A stretch of 21,117 nucleotides of DNA from SVTX01 sp045658225. Its GTDB lineage: Bacteria; Bacillota; Clostridia; Oscillospirales; CAG-272. How positions within the stretch are numbered: position 1 is the first letter of the stretch; each line of letters begins with the position of its first letter. Below the pieces are notes generated by a model, which saw only the letters and a list, made by a program, of their open reading frames with translations, did no database searches and was not told the origin of the DNA. The translations under genes and the position numbers were made by a program. The stretch spans positions 1-21,117 of the forward strand of contig JAZOUO010000101.1 in NCBI GenBank assembly GCA_045658225.1, in the 5' to 3' direction. Below, piece by piece: positions 15,002-21,117 of the stretch.

Positions 15002-15697
15002 TCAACCTTTCAGTTTTTCGATTCTTTCTCGCTCTGCCTGCGAGGGACGGAGATAAACGGGAGCAAGCTCAAAGTCCCTTACGTACTCACCGTTTTTATA
15101 TTTTTCAAGAGCGCACATAGCCGTTGAATATCCACTCTCAAGTCGCAGTCTTTCGGGAATATGCTCTATCGCAGTTTTTGTAAACTCTCGCTCGCAAATG
15201 CTATATCCGTCACCCGAAAGATATATATTTTTGCCAAGTGACGAAAGCTCCGCGTCAAGCTCCTCAACCGAGATAAGACGGTCAGGACACAATCGTGTAA
15301 TAACACTGCCCGAGCATTCGTAAAGTGCGTTATAAACGTGATCTCTGCGTGCGTCCATAACGGGACAGAGAATGCCGTCAAACATAGAAATATTCCGAGC
15401 AAGTGTGTCAAGCGTGGATACACCTACACAAGACTTATCCTTGCCAAAGGTAAGACCTTTTATAGTAGATACGCCGATACGAACTCCCGTAAACGAACCG
15501 GGGCCCACGCTACACGCAAAGAGTTCGATATCGTCAACCTTGGTATCAGTGAGCTTTAATATCTGCTCGACTACGGGGAGCAGAGTCTCGCTGTGAGTAT
15601 TTCCCGTATTGACCGTGATCTCGCATATTAACTTTTCATTTTCGCACAGAGCCGCTGTACATACTGCGGCGCTACTGTCAAGCGCTAAAATTTTCAT
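15002..15697 (-). CDS. tsaB: tRNA threonylcarbamoyladenosine biosynthesis protein TsaB
   Basis: This 231-residue ASKHA-fold protein is the non-catalytic partner of TsaD in the TsaB-TsaD-TsaE complex. The complex makes the t6A modification at position 37 of ANN-decoding tRNAs. The N-terminus MKILALDSSAAVCTAAL and the segment NTHSETLLPVVEQIL (about 33-47) are typical, as is SVGPGSFTGVRIGVSTIKGL (about 64-83). Length matches bacterial TsaB. AGAGG stands 7 nt before the ATG. It lies 17 nt after tsaE. The catalytic subunit gene tsaD is not in this window and must be elsewhere. Confidence 0.95.
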   Translation of the reverse strand: MKILALDSSAAVCTAALCENEKLICEITVNTGNTHSETLLPVVEQILKLTDTKVDDIELFACSVGPGSFTGVRIGVSTIKGLTFGKDKSCVGVSTLDTLARNISMFDGILCPVMDARRDHVYNALYECSGSVITRLCPDRLISVEELDAELSSLGKNIYLSGDGYSICEREFTKTAIEHIPERLRLESGYSTAMCALEKYKNGEYVRDFELAPVYLRPSQAERERIEKLKG

Positions 15698-15714
15698 TAA
15701 ATAACCTCTGCCGA

Positions 15715-16173
15715 TCAGATCAGCGACACAGTGATTTTTCTTCCGTCGCCAAGATCGGTCTTTTCTATTTCAACTTTCACGTAAGATTTCGGAAGAGCAT
15801 AGGGAATCATCTCGCACCATTCCGCAATACAAAGGGAATCGGGGCGCAGATAGTCATAAAAGCCGACCGAATACAAATCGTCCTCGTCAACTATCCTGTA
15901 CATATCAAAATGACATATACGCTTTATTCCCGCGGCATTTGCGCCGCATCTGTGCTCGTTTACGAGAGCAAACGTGGGAGATTTCACGGTAGAGCCTGGT
16001 GAGAGCACCGATGCAACGCCGCGAACGAATGACGTTTTACCGACACCGAGATCGCCGTACATCGCGACAAACCTCGGAAGGCTGTTGTTTTTGCATAGCT
16101 CTGTCGCCAAGTCTCTGCCAATATCCTCGGTAAGCTCTACCTTATCTGTCAAAACAACTGTTGGAAAATTCAT
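15715..16173 (-). CDS. tsaE: tRNA threonylcarbamoyladenosine biosynthesis ATPase TsaE
   Basis: This 152-residue P-loop ATPase drives turnover of the TsaB-TsaD complex in t6A synthesis. Walker A is GDLGVGKTS (40-48), followed by the family segments KSPTFALVNEH, HFDMYRI and AEWCEMIP. The frame is open upstream to a TTG at 16209 and an ATG at 16206, inside the end of fhs, but neither has a ribosome binding site. The ATG at 16173 lies 1 nt after the fhs stop (16175-16177), the arrangement expected for translational coupling, and gives a length usual for the family. It has no good Shine-Dalgarno of its own, so it likely relies on ribosomes finishing fhs. Confidence 0.93.
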   Translation of the reverse strand: MNFPTVVLTDKVELTEDIGRDLATELCKNNSLPRFVAMYGDLGVGKTSFVRGVASVLSPGSTVKSPTFALVNEHRCGANAAGIKRICHFDMYRIVDEDDLYSVGFYDYLRPDSLCIAEWCEMIPYALPKSYVKVEIEKTDLGDGRKITVSLI

Positions 16174-16174
16174 A

Positions 16175-17848
16175 TCAGAACAAACCGGTAATAATTCCGT
16201 CCTCATCAATATCTATGGAGTATGCCGCGGGAGCCTTGGGAAGTCCGGGCATAGTCATAATAGCGCCCGTAAGCACTACTATAAAGCCTGCGCCTGCCGA
16301 GAGCTTGACCTCGCGAACTGTAATGTTAAATCCCGAGGGACGACCAAGCTTTGTGGGGTCGTCAGAGAGGGAATACTGTGTCTTTGCAAAGCAAACGGGG
16401 AACTTTGAATATTTCTCGTCAAGCTTGATTATCTCGTCAAGCTGTTTCTTCGCCGCAGACTCAAAAATAACTCCGTCAGCACCGTAAATATTCTTTGCAA
16501 CCGCCTCAATCTTCTCCGTGACACTCATATCGTCGCTGTACATAAGCTTAAAGTCAGAGGGCTTCTCGCAAGCCTTGATAACTGCCTGTGCAAGCTCAAT
16601 TCCGCCGTCGCCGCCCTTGGCAAAGACCTCGGAGAGAGCCAAATCAACACCTTTGGAGCTGCACATCTCGGTAAGAAGGGCAATTTCAGCGTCGGTATCC
16701 GTATCAAAGCGGTTGATAGCAACCACAACGGGAAGACCGAACTTATGGATATTATCAATATGAGCCTCAAGGTTTACAGAGCCGCGCTTGAGCGCCTCAA
16801 GATTTTCAGCCTTAAGCTCTGCCTTGGGTACACCGCCATTATATTTGAGCGCACGGATGGTTGCTACTATAACCACCGCAGAGGGAGTAAGACCTGCCTT
16901 GCGGCACTTGATGTCAAGGAACTTTTCAGCTCCAAGGTCTGCGCCAAATCCCGCCTCGGTGATAGTATAGTCAGATATCTTGAGCGCAAGCTTTGTCGCT
17001 CTGACGCTATTGCATCCGTGAGCAATATTCGCAAAAGGTCCGCCGTGAATTATAGCGGGGGTGTTTTCAAGAGTCTGAACAAGGTTGGGCTGTATAGCGT
17101 CCTTAAGAAGAACTGCCATTGCACCATGAGCCTGAAGATCACGTGCATATACGGGCGAGCTGTCGTATTTGTACGCTACGAGAATATTTCCAAGCCTCTC
17201 CTTGAGGTCTGTAATATTTTCCGCAAGACAAAGAATAGCCATAACCTCGGAAGCAACAGTAATATGGAAATGATCCTCTCGGGGAACTCCGTTGACCTTA
17301 CCGCCAAGTCCTACGATAATATTACGCAGAGCGCGGTCATTAGTATCCGTGACACGTCCGAAAAGAATTCTTCTCTCGTCAATACCGAGCACGTTTCCTT
17401 GCTGGAGGTGATTATCAATAATAGCGCAGAGAAGGTTATTTGCCGCAGTGATTGCGTGGAAGTCACCTGTAAAGTGAAGATTTATATCATCCATAGGCAA
17501 AACCTGCGAATATCCACCGCCTGCCGCGCCGCCCTTAACTCCGAACACGGGGCCCAATGAAGGCTCGCGCAGAGCTATCATAGTCTTTTTGCCTAGCTTT
17601 GACATAGCCATACCAAGACCGATGCTCGTGGTAGTCTTGCCTTCGCCTGCGGGTGTGGGATTTATAGCCGTGACAAGAACAAGCTTTCCGTCGGGATTGG
17701 ACGCAACCTTATTCATATACTCGTTGCTTATCTTCGCCTTATATTTTCCGTAAAACTCAAGGTCGTCCTCGCAGATACCAACTGTAGCCGCAACCTCTTT
17801 TATAGGGAGCATTTTTGCTTCTCTTGCAATTTCTATATCCGTTTTCAT
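16175..17848 (-). CDS. fhs: Formate-tetrahydrofolate ligase
   Basis: This 557-residue enzyme makes 10-formyltetrahydrofolate from formate, ATP and tetrahydrofolate (EC 6.3.4.3). That supplies one-carbon units for purines and formyl-Met-tRNA, and serves acetogenesis where that pathway exists. The P-loop TPAGEGKTT spans 65-73. REPSLGPVFGVKGGAAGGGY and the HGGPFANIAHGCNS segment are conserved family signatures. Length is like the clostridial enzymes. A GTG at 17857 is in frame, but GGAG overlaps it and lies 8 nt before the ATG at 17848, so the ATG is chosen. The other Wood-Ljungdahl genes are not in this window, so acetogenesis cannot be inferred. It follows an XRE-type regulator gene in the same transcript, and tsaE starts 1 nt after its stop. 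Confidence 0.96.
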   Translation of the reverse strand: MKTDIEIAREAKMLPIKEVAATVGICEDDLEFYGKYKAKISNEYMNKVASNPDGKLVLVTAINPTPAGEGKTTTSIGLGMAMSKLGKKTMIALREPSLGPVFGVKGGAAGGGYSQVLPMDDINLHFTGDFHAITAANNLLCAIIDNHLQQGNVLGIDERRILFGRVTDTNDRALRNIIVGLGGKVNGVPREDHFHITVASEVMAILCLAENITDLKERLGNILVAYKYDSSPVYARDLQAHGAMAVLLKDAIQPNLVQTLENTPAIIHGGPFANIAHGCNSVRATKLALKISDYTITEAGFGADLGAEKFLDIKCRKAGLTPSAVVIVATIRALKYNGGVPKAELKAENLEALKRGSVNLEAHIDNIHKFGLPVVVAINRFDTDTDAEIALLTEMCSSKGVDLALSEVFAKGGDGGIELAQAVIKACEKPSDFKLMYSDDMSVTEKIEAVAKNIYGADGVIFESAAKKQLDEIIKLDEKYSKFPVCFAKTQYSLSDDPTKLGRPSGFNITVREVKLSAGAGFIVVLTGAIMTMPGLPKAPAAYSIDIDEDGIITGLF

Positions 17849-17875
17849 ATCAGTCACTCCTTAACTTTTTCGTTA

Positions 17876-18958
17876 TCAGATGTGTTTTTCCATAGCGGAT
17901 ATTGCCGCTACAAATCTTGCCTCGCTCTTGATAGGCGCCCAGATTCTGCTTGAGAATCTGCCGCGGAGAAGCTTCGAGCAAAGGCTGACATCGTGTCCTC
18001 TTACGTGCTCGACCTTGTTTATGAGAATAGAAGAATAATTTACGTTGTCGGGACGAGTATCAAACGCTATCGCGTACTGTGCCATCTTCTCAACACAGTC
18101 AAGCGCTTTTGCGCGGTCACCCTGCATAAGATAGAGCATCGCGAGCTGACGGTAGGAGTTTGCAATTCTATCGTTATAATAGAGAAGTCCGTCGCCGAAT
18201 ATAACGTCAAAGAGAGCAATGCCTTTTTCCATTACCTGAATCTTCTGCTCAAGAGAATAGTTGTTCTCGGAAATGTCCGGCACGCAAGCGATATTGTAAA
18301 TATGCCACCAGATATTGTCCGCAAACTCAATGATATTGGTCTGCGCCTGACGGAACGCAATATCACCCGTAAGCACCGTAGCCTTAACTATCTCCTTACT
18401 GTAATCCATACTGTGAAGCTTTTCGGCAATATCAAGCGCCGCCTTGTCGTTGCGGAGCTGATGTGAGTATATGTCACAAAGAGTTTTCTTGGTGTCGTCG
18501 CGCAATTCGTCCTCGGTGCAATAATCAAGAACGTGATTGCAGAGCGAGATGGCTTCGGCAAGGTCTGCCTTCTTAGGCTTGTCCGCGTTTATAGCGGAAA
18601 GCACCTTTGCAAGCTCAAGCTGAATCTCAAACGAGGAGGGAATCTCAGCGTAAGCCTCACGCAAAAGCTCAAGACATGATGCCATATTATCCTCGTCCTC
18701 AAGCTTGTGCGCCTGGCCGAGATAATCCTTTATTTTCGCTTCCTTTTGAACGCTGTCGTAGCAGAGAAGCTCGTCCATACCCACGCCAAAGAAATCTGCG
18801 ATAAGAGGCAGAGTCTCTATATCGGGGTAGCAAATCTCGGACTCCCAACGGGATACCGCCTGAGGAGTCACGTTCAGATACGCCGCGAGTTTTTCCTGAG
18901 TGGTATCGTTTTTCTTTCGAAGCAAACGTATTTTCTGACCTATTTTAATTCCTGTCAT
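17876..18958 (-). CDS. XRE-family transcriptional regulator with helical (TPR-like) C-terminal domain
   Basis: This 360-residue protein has an N-terminal Cro/CI-type helix-turn-helix at about 6-65 (KIGQKIRLLRKKNDTTQEKL, then VTPQAVSRWESE, then LPLIADFFGVGMDELL). It is followed by about 290 mainly helical residues that read like tetratricopeptide-type repeats (for example SCLELLREAYAEIPSSFEIQLELAKVL and SYRQLAMLYLMQGDRAKALDCVEKM). In Firmicutes such a layout is seen in peptide- or metabolite-responsive regulators; the ligand here is unknown. AAAGGA lies upstream of the ATG. The stop is 27 nt before the fhs ATG, so it heads the long minus-strand cluster and may regulate it. TTTGACTA direct repeats at its own promoter are candidate binding sites. 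I do not recognise a named homologue. Confidence 0.88.
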   Translation of the reverse strand: MTGIKIGQKIRLLRKKNDTTQEKLAAYLNVTPQAVSRWESEICYPDIETLPLIADFFGVGMDELLCYDSVQKEAKIKDYLGQAHKLEDEDNMASCLELLREAYAEIPSSFEIQLELAKVLSAINADKPKKADLAEAISLCNHVLDYCTEDELRDDTKKTLCDIYSHQLRNDKAALDIAEKLHSMDYSKEIVKATVLTGDIAFRQAQTNIIEFADNIWWHIYNIACVPDISENNYSLEQKIQVMEKGIALFDVIFGDGLLYYNDRIANSYRQLAMLYLMQGDRAKALDCVEKMAQYAIAFDTRPDNVNYSSILINKVEHVRGHDVSLCSKLLRGRFSSRIWAPIKSEARFVAAISAMEKHI

Positions 18959-18993
18959 TTGACTAAAATCCTTTCGTCAACGTATTTTGACTA
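18958..18993. promoter_or_regulatory. TTTGACTA direct repeats in the XRE-regulator leader
   Basis: TTTGACTA occurs at 18958-18965 and again at 18986-18993, 28 bp apart, with an inverted GTCAA at 18976-18980 between them. They lie between the -10 box and the start codon of the regulator gene. They could be an autoregulatory operator, but the sequence is AT-rich and chance is possible. Confidence 0.3.
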
Positions 18994-19003
18994 TCTAAAT
19001 ATT

Positions 19004-19032
19004 ATTATATAATATTTATCTCGTAAAGTCAA
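19004..19032 (-). promoter_or_regulatory. Sigma-A promoter for regulator-fhs-tsa-isp cluster
   Basis: On the minus strand -35 TTGACT (19027-19032), a 17-bp spacer and -10 TATAAT (19004-19009) lead to the regulator ATG at 18958 after a leader of about 40 nt. I found no other convincing promoter inside the cluster down to rpe. Confidence 0.75.
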
Positions 19033-19099
19033 TATATTATTTTCAAAAACTAAACTTATTGTTTAATTTTTTAGGAATCAAATTTTTTCCAAAAAGCCC

Positions 19100-19128
19100 T
19101 TTACTTTAGCACTCTAAAATGGTAAAAT
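19100..19128 (+). promoter_or_regulatory. Probable promoter for yerC-methyltransferase-hslO operon
   Basis: TTTACT (19100-19105), a 17-bp spacer and TAAAAT (19123-19128) make a moderate sigma-A match, with a start near 19135 and a leader of about 38 nt. The stretch 19033-19099 between the two divergent promoters is AT-rich and holds nothing else I can identify. Confidence 0.55.
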
Positions 19129-19172
19129 ATAAGAAGAGCCCCCATTTAATTAAAAGAGGACGGTAAAAACCA

Positions 19173-19478
19173 ATGAAAAACTCAAAATTTGACGCGGACA
19201 TTGAATATCTCTACAAGGGAATAATAACTCTTGAAAATCCCGAGGACTGTAAAAACTTTTTCGAGGACCTTTGCACAATTTCCGAACTTCAGGAAATGTC
19301 TCGCAGAATAAAGGCGGCGAGAATGCTCAGTGACGGATACGTTTATTCCGAGATAGCGGCTCAAACGGGACTCAGCACAGCAACCATAAGCCGTGTAAAT
19401 CATTGCATAAAGTACGGCAACGGCGGATACAGCAGGGTGCTTGACAACATCAAGCTTGAGGAAAAAAAGCATAAGTAA
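19173..19478 (+). CDS. yerC: YerC/YecD family TrpR-related DNA-binding protein
   Basis: This 101-residue protein matches the YerC/YecD family, small helical proteins related to the Trp repressor. A TrpR-like helical start (residues 6-50, including FFEDLCTISELQEMSRRIKA) precedes a helix-turn-helix at about 55-79 (GYVYSEIAAQTGLSTATISR). The ISELQEMSRR and STATISRV segments are characteristic. The family lacks a firmly established regulon, so it is called a probable transcription regulator; tryptophan binding should not be assumed. GAGGA lies upstream of the ATG. It heads a three-gene plus-strand unit: the methyltransferase ATG comes 1 nt after its stop, and hslO follows. It is divergent from the XRE-fhs cluster. 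Confidence 0.9.
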   Translation: MKNSKFDADIEYLYKGIITLENPEDCKNFFEDLCTISELQEMSRRIKAARMLSDGYVYSEIAAQTGLSTATISRVNHCIKYGNGGYSRVLDNIKLEEKKHK

Positions 19479-19479
19479 T

Positions 19480-20262
19480 ATGGCAGAGAATACTTATTCG
19501 GGCTATGGCTCGATATCGGGAATATACGACAAGGTAAATTCGGAAATAGACTATTCTGCATGGGCGGATTTTATCGAGGACTGCTTCCATAAATACCTTA
19601 CAGATAAACCCTCGCTCGTCCTTGACCTCGCCTGCGGCACTGGAAGTATGACGCTTGAGCTTGCGCGCCGCGGATACGATATGATAGGCGTGGACGGCAG
19701 CGAGGATATGCTCGCAGAGGCGTATAACAGAATGTACGACGGCGAGATGAACGGAATTTTATATCTACGTCAGGATATGCGCGCCTTTGAGCTTTACGGC
19801 ACGGTTGGTGCGGTCACGTGTTGTCTTGACAGTATAAACTATCTGTCGGGCGACGGCGAGCTGAAAGCTTGCTTTGATTGTGTTCATAATTATCTCGACC
19901 CCGACGGAATTTTTATATTCGACGTAAATACTCCCTATAAGTTTGAAAACGTATATGCCGACAACTCTTATATTCACGAGGACGAATGTGACGGCAAGTC
20001 AATTCTTTGCGCGTGGCAGAACGAGTACGACAAGGAGAGCAAGCTCTGCAAATTCTACTTGAGTGTGTTTGAGGAGGATGAGGGCGGCAAATATACCCGC
20101 ACTGATGAAATACAGACCGAGCGATGCTTTGACTCCTCGGAGCTTAAAGTAGCTCTTGAAAGCTCAGGGTTTGAGTTGCTTGGAATGTTCGGCGGTTATA
20201 ATTTTTCAGAGCCGACGAGTGACTGTGCACGTTGGTATATAGTTGCGAGAGCAAAAAAATAA
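19480..20262 (+). CDS. Class I SAM-dependent methyltransferase
   Basis: This 260-residue protein is a Rossmann-fold methyltransferase. Motif I is LDLACGTGSMT (48-58) and the acidic post-motif I is VDGSEDML (71-78). A later IFIFDVNTPYKFE segment and the C-terminal sheet (FELLGMFGGYNF, SEPTSDCARWYIVARAKK) resemble the YqeM-like group often found in Firmicutes. The substrate is not known. The frame is open upstream to a TTG at 19441 inside the yerC-like gene, but the ATG at 19480 follows that gene's stop by 1 nt and begins the usual family N-terminus, so coupling from it is more likely. hslO starts 19 nt after its stop. Confidence 0.88.
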   Translation: MAENTYSGYGSISGIYDKVNSEIDYSAWADFIEDCFHKYLTDKPSLVLDLACGTGSMTLELARRGYDMIGVDGSEDMLAEAYNRMYDGEMNGILYLRQDMRAFELYGTVGAVTCCLDSINYLSGDGELKACFDCVHNYLDPDGIFIFDVNTPYKFENVYADNSYIHEDECDGKSILCAWQNEYDKESKLCKFYLSVFEEDEGGKYTRTDEIQTERCFDSSELKVALESSGFELLGMFGGYNFSEPTSDCARWYIVARAKK

Positions 20263-20281
20263 GAAAGGTAAATACCCAGAG

Positions 20282-21117
20282 ATGTCTCAATCAAAAATTT
20301 TGCGCGCTATGACAAGTGACGGCAGCGCGAGAATACACGTAATAAATTCAACGGAAATTGTAAATCAAGCAGTTAAATATCACAATACGACACCTACCGC
20401 AACGGCGACACTTGGCAGACTTCTCACGGCTACGTCTATGATAGGCTGTATGCTCGGCGAGAAAGAGGACAGCGTGACTGTATCTCTGTACGGCGATGGA
20501 CCTGCGGGACGCGTTATAGTCACGTCGGACTATATCGGCAACGTGCGCGGATATATCCAAAACCCCGGCGTTGACCTGCCACTCAAACCCAATGGTAAGC
20601 TTGACGTTGGCGGAGCAGTCGGTCGCGGATTTCTCAATATGATAAAGGATATAGGCGAGGGCGAGCCTTATAACGGATCGGTTGAGCTTGTGTCGGGCGA
20701 GATAGCAGAGGATATTGCAACCTACTACGCAGAAAGCGAGCAGGTGCCCACCGTTTGCTCACTCGGTGTTTTAGTAGATACGGACTGGTCGTGCAAGGCA
20801 GCGGGCGGAATTATTATTCAGCTCCTTCCTTTTGCCGATGAGGAGACTGTGTCGCAGATAGAGAAAAACATCCCCAAGCTAACAAACATCTCCCGAATGT
20901 TTGAGGAGAGAATGGACAATCAGGAGATCCTTAAAATAGCTATGGAGGGAATAGAATACGACCTCTTTGACGAGATAGACGTAGACTACCTCTGCACCTG
21001 CTCCGAGGAGAGAATGAAAAACGCCCTTGTCTCCATAGGCAAGACCGACCTTGAAAAGCTGTTTGCCGAGCAGATCGCCGAGGGCAAGCCCGAGGAGCTT
21101 GAGATAGTTTGCAGATT
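20282..21117 (+). CDS. hslO: Redox-regulated chaperone Hsp33 (partial, 3' end outside window)
   Basis: Hsp33 is a cytosolic holdase chaperone that is switched on when oxidation releases zinc from four C-terminal cysteines. The 278 complete codons visible cover the N-terminal domain (SKILRAMTSDGSARIHVINS, TPTATATLGRLL, GDGPAGRVIVTSDYIGNVRG), the linker and most of the zinc domain. Cys238 and Cys240 form the CxC half (CTCSEERM). Cys277 begins the CxxC half, and the fourth cysteine should lie just past the edge. The full protein would be roughly 290 residues, so only the tail is missing. AAAGG lies about 13 nt before the ATG. The open frame reaches the window end with no stop. It is the third gene of the yerC-methyltransferase unit. 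With the SOD-like gene it is one of two oxidative-stress genes here, but they are not linked. Confidence 0.95.
   Translation, partial: MSQSKILRAMTSDGSARIHVINSTEIVNQAVKYHNTTPTATATLGRLLTATSMIGCMLGEKEDSVTVSLYGDGPAGRVIVTSDYIGNVRGYIQNPGVDLPLKPNGKLDVGGAVGRGFLNMIKDIGEGEPYNGSVELVSGEIAEDIATYYAESEQVPTVCSLGVLVDTDWSCKAAGGIIIQLLPFADEETVSQIEKNIPKLTNISRMFEERMDNQEILKIAMEGIEYDLFDEIDVDYLCTCSEERMKNALVSIGKTDLEKLFAEQIAEGKPEELEIVCR

Noticed and set aside
16745..17560. Plus-strand open frame (271 codons) antisense to fhs
   Set aside because: fhs is complete on the minus strand, and the antisense product looks like translated shadow sequence without motifs.
18959..19003. Tetrahydrofolate riboswitch ahead of the regulator-fhs transcript
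   Set aside because: The leader is about 40 nt, too short for that riboswitch, and the gap directly before fhs is only 27 nt.

Overview
The window looks like a chromosomal stretch from an anaerobic Clostridia-type Firmicute, possibly an Oscillospirales-like gut bacterium. The evidence is Gram-positive-style ribosome binding sites, near-consensus sigma-A promoters (TTGAnn, 17 bp, TATAAT), and Firmicutes-type genes: RqcH/NFACT, type II pantothenate kinase, a YerC-like TrpR-family regulator, Hsp33 and formate-tetrahydrofolate ligase. The lineage is inferred from gene content only. Coding density is high, and I see no phage, insertion sequence, CRISPR or defence genes.

Layout. (1) 1-803: tRNA-Arg(CCU) on the minus strand with promoter and terminator, then a cytosolic Cu/Zn superoxide dismutase-like gene on the plus strand. 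(2) 807-7304, all minus: rqcH, a membrane protein with an HELGH motif, an AMP-forming acyl-CoA synthetase and glutamine-dependent NAD synthetase. The last two have their own promoters. (3) 7351-12254, plus: coaW with an M48 membrane protease, then alaS. The rqcH and coaW promoters are divergent and interleaved. (4) 12271-12430: a large composite near-palindrome between the convergent alaS and rpe. (5) 12442-18958, all minus: a tightly packed run read as XRE/helical-repeat regulator, fhs, tsaE, tsaB, rpiB, ispD, ispF, then a 165-nt spacer and rpe. It joins one-carbon metabolism, tRNA t6A modification, pentose phosphate isomerisation/epimerisation and the MEP isoprenoid pathway. (6) 19173-end, plus: a yerC-like regulator, a SAM methyltransferase and hslO (Hsp33), the last cut by the window edge.

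Most genes are housekeeping. Start sites were revised for six genes (nadE, rqcH, fhs, tsaE, ispD and the methyltransferase), where a Shine-Dalgarno sequence, stop-start coupling or family alignment favours an internal ATG. The items most worth a second look are the near-palindromic element at 12271-12430, the interleaved divergent promoters at 7337-7379, the uncharacterised HELGH membrane protein behind rqcH, the operator-like repeat at the acyl-CoA synthetase promoter, and the regulator placed directly ahead of fhs. I did not find convincing evidence of a wholly new multi-gene system.
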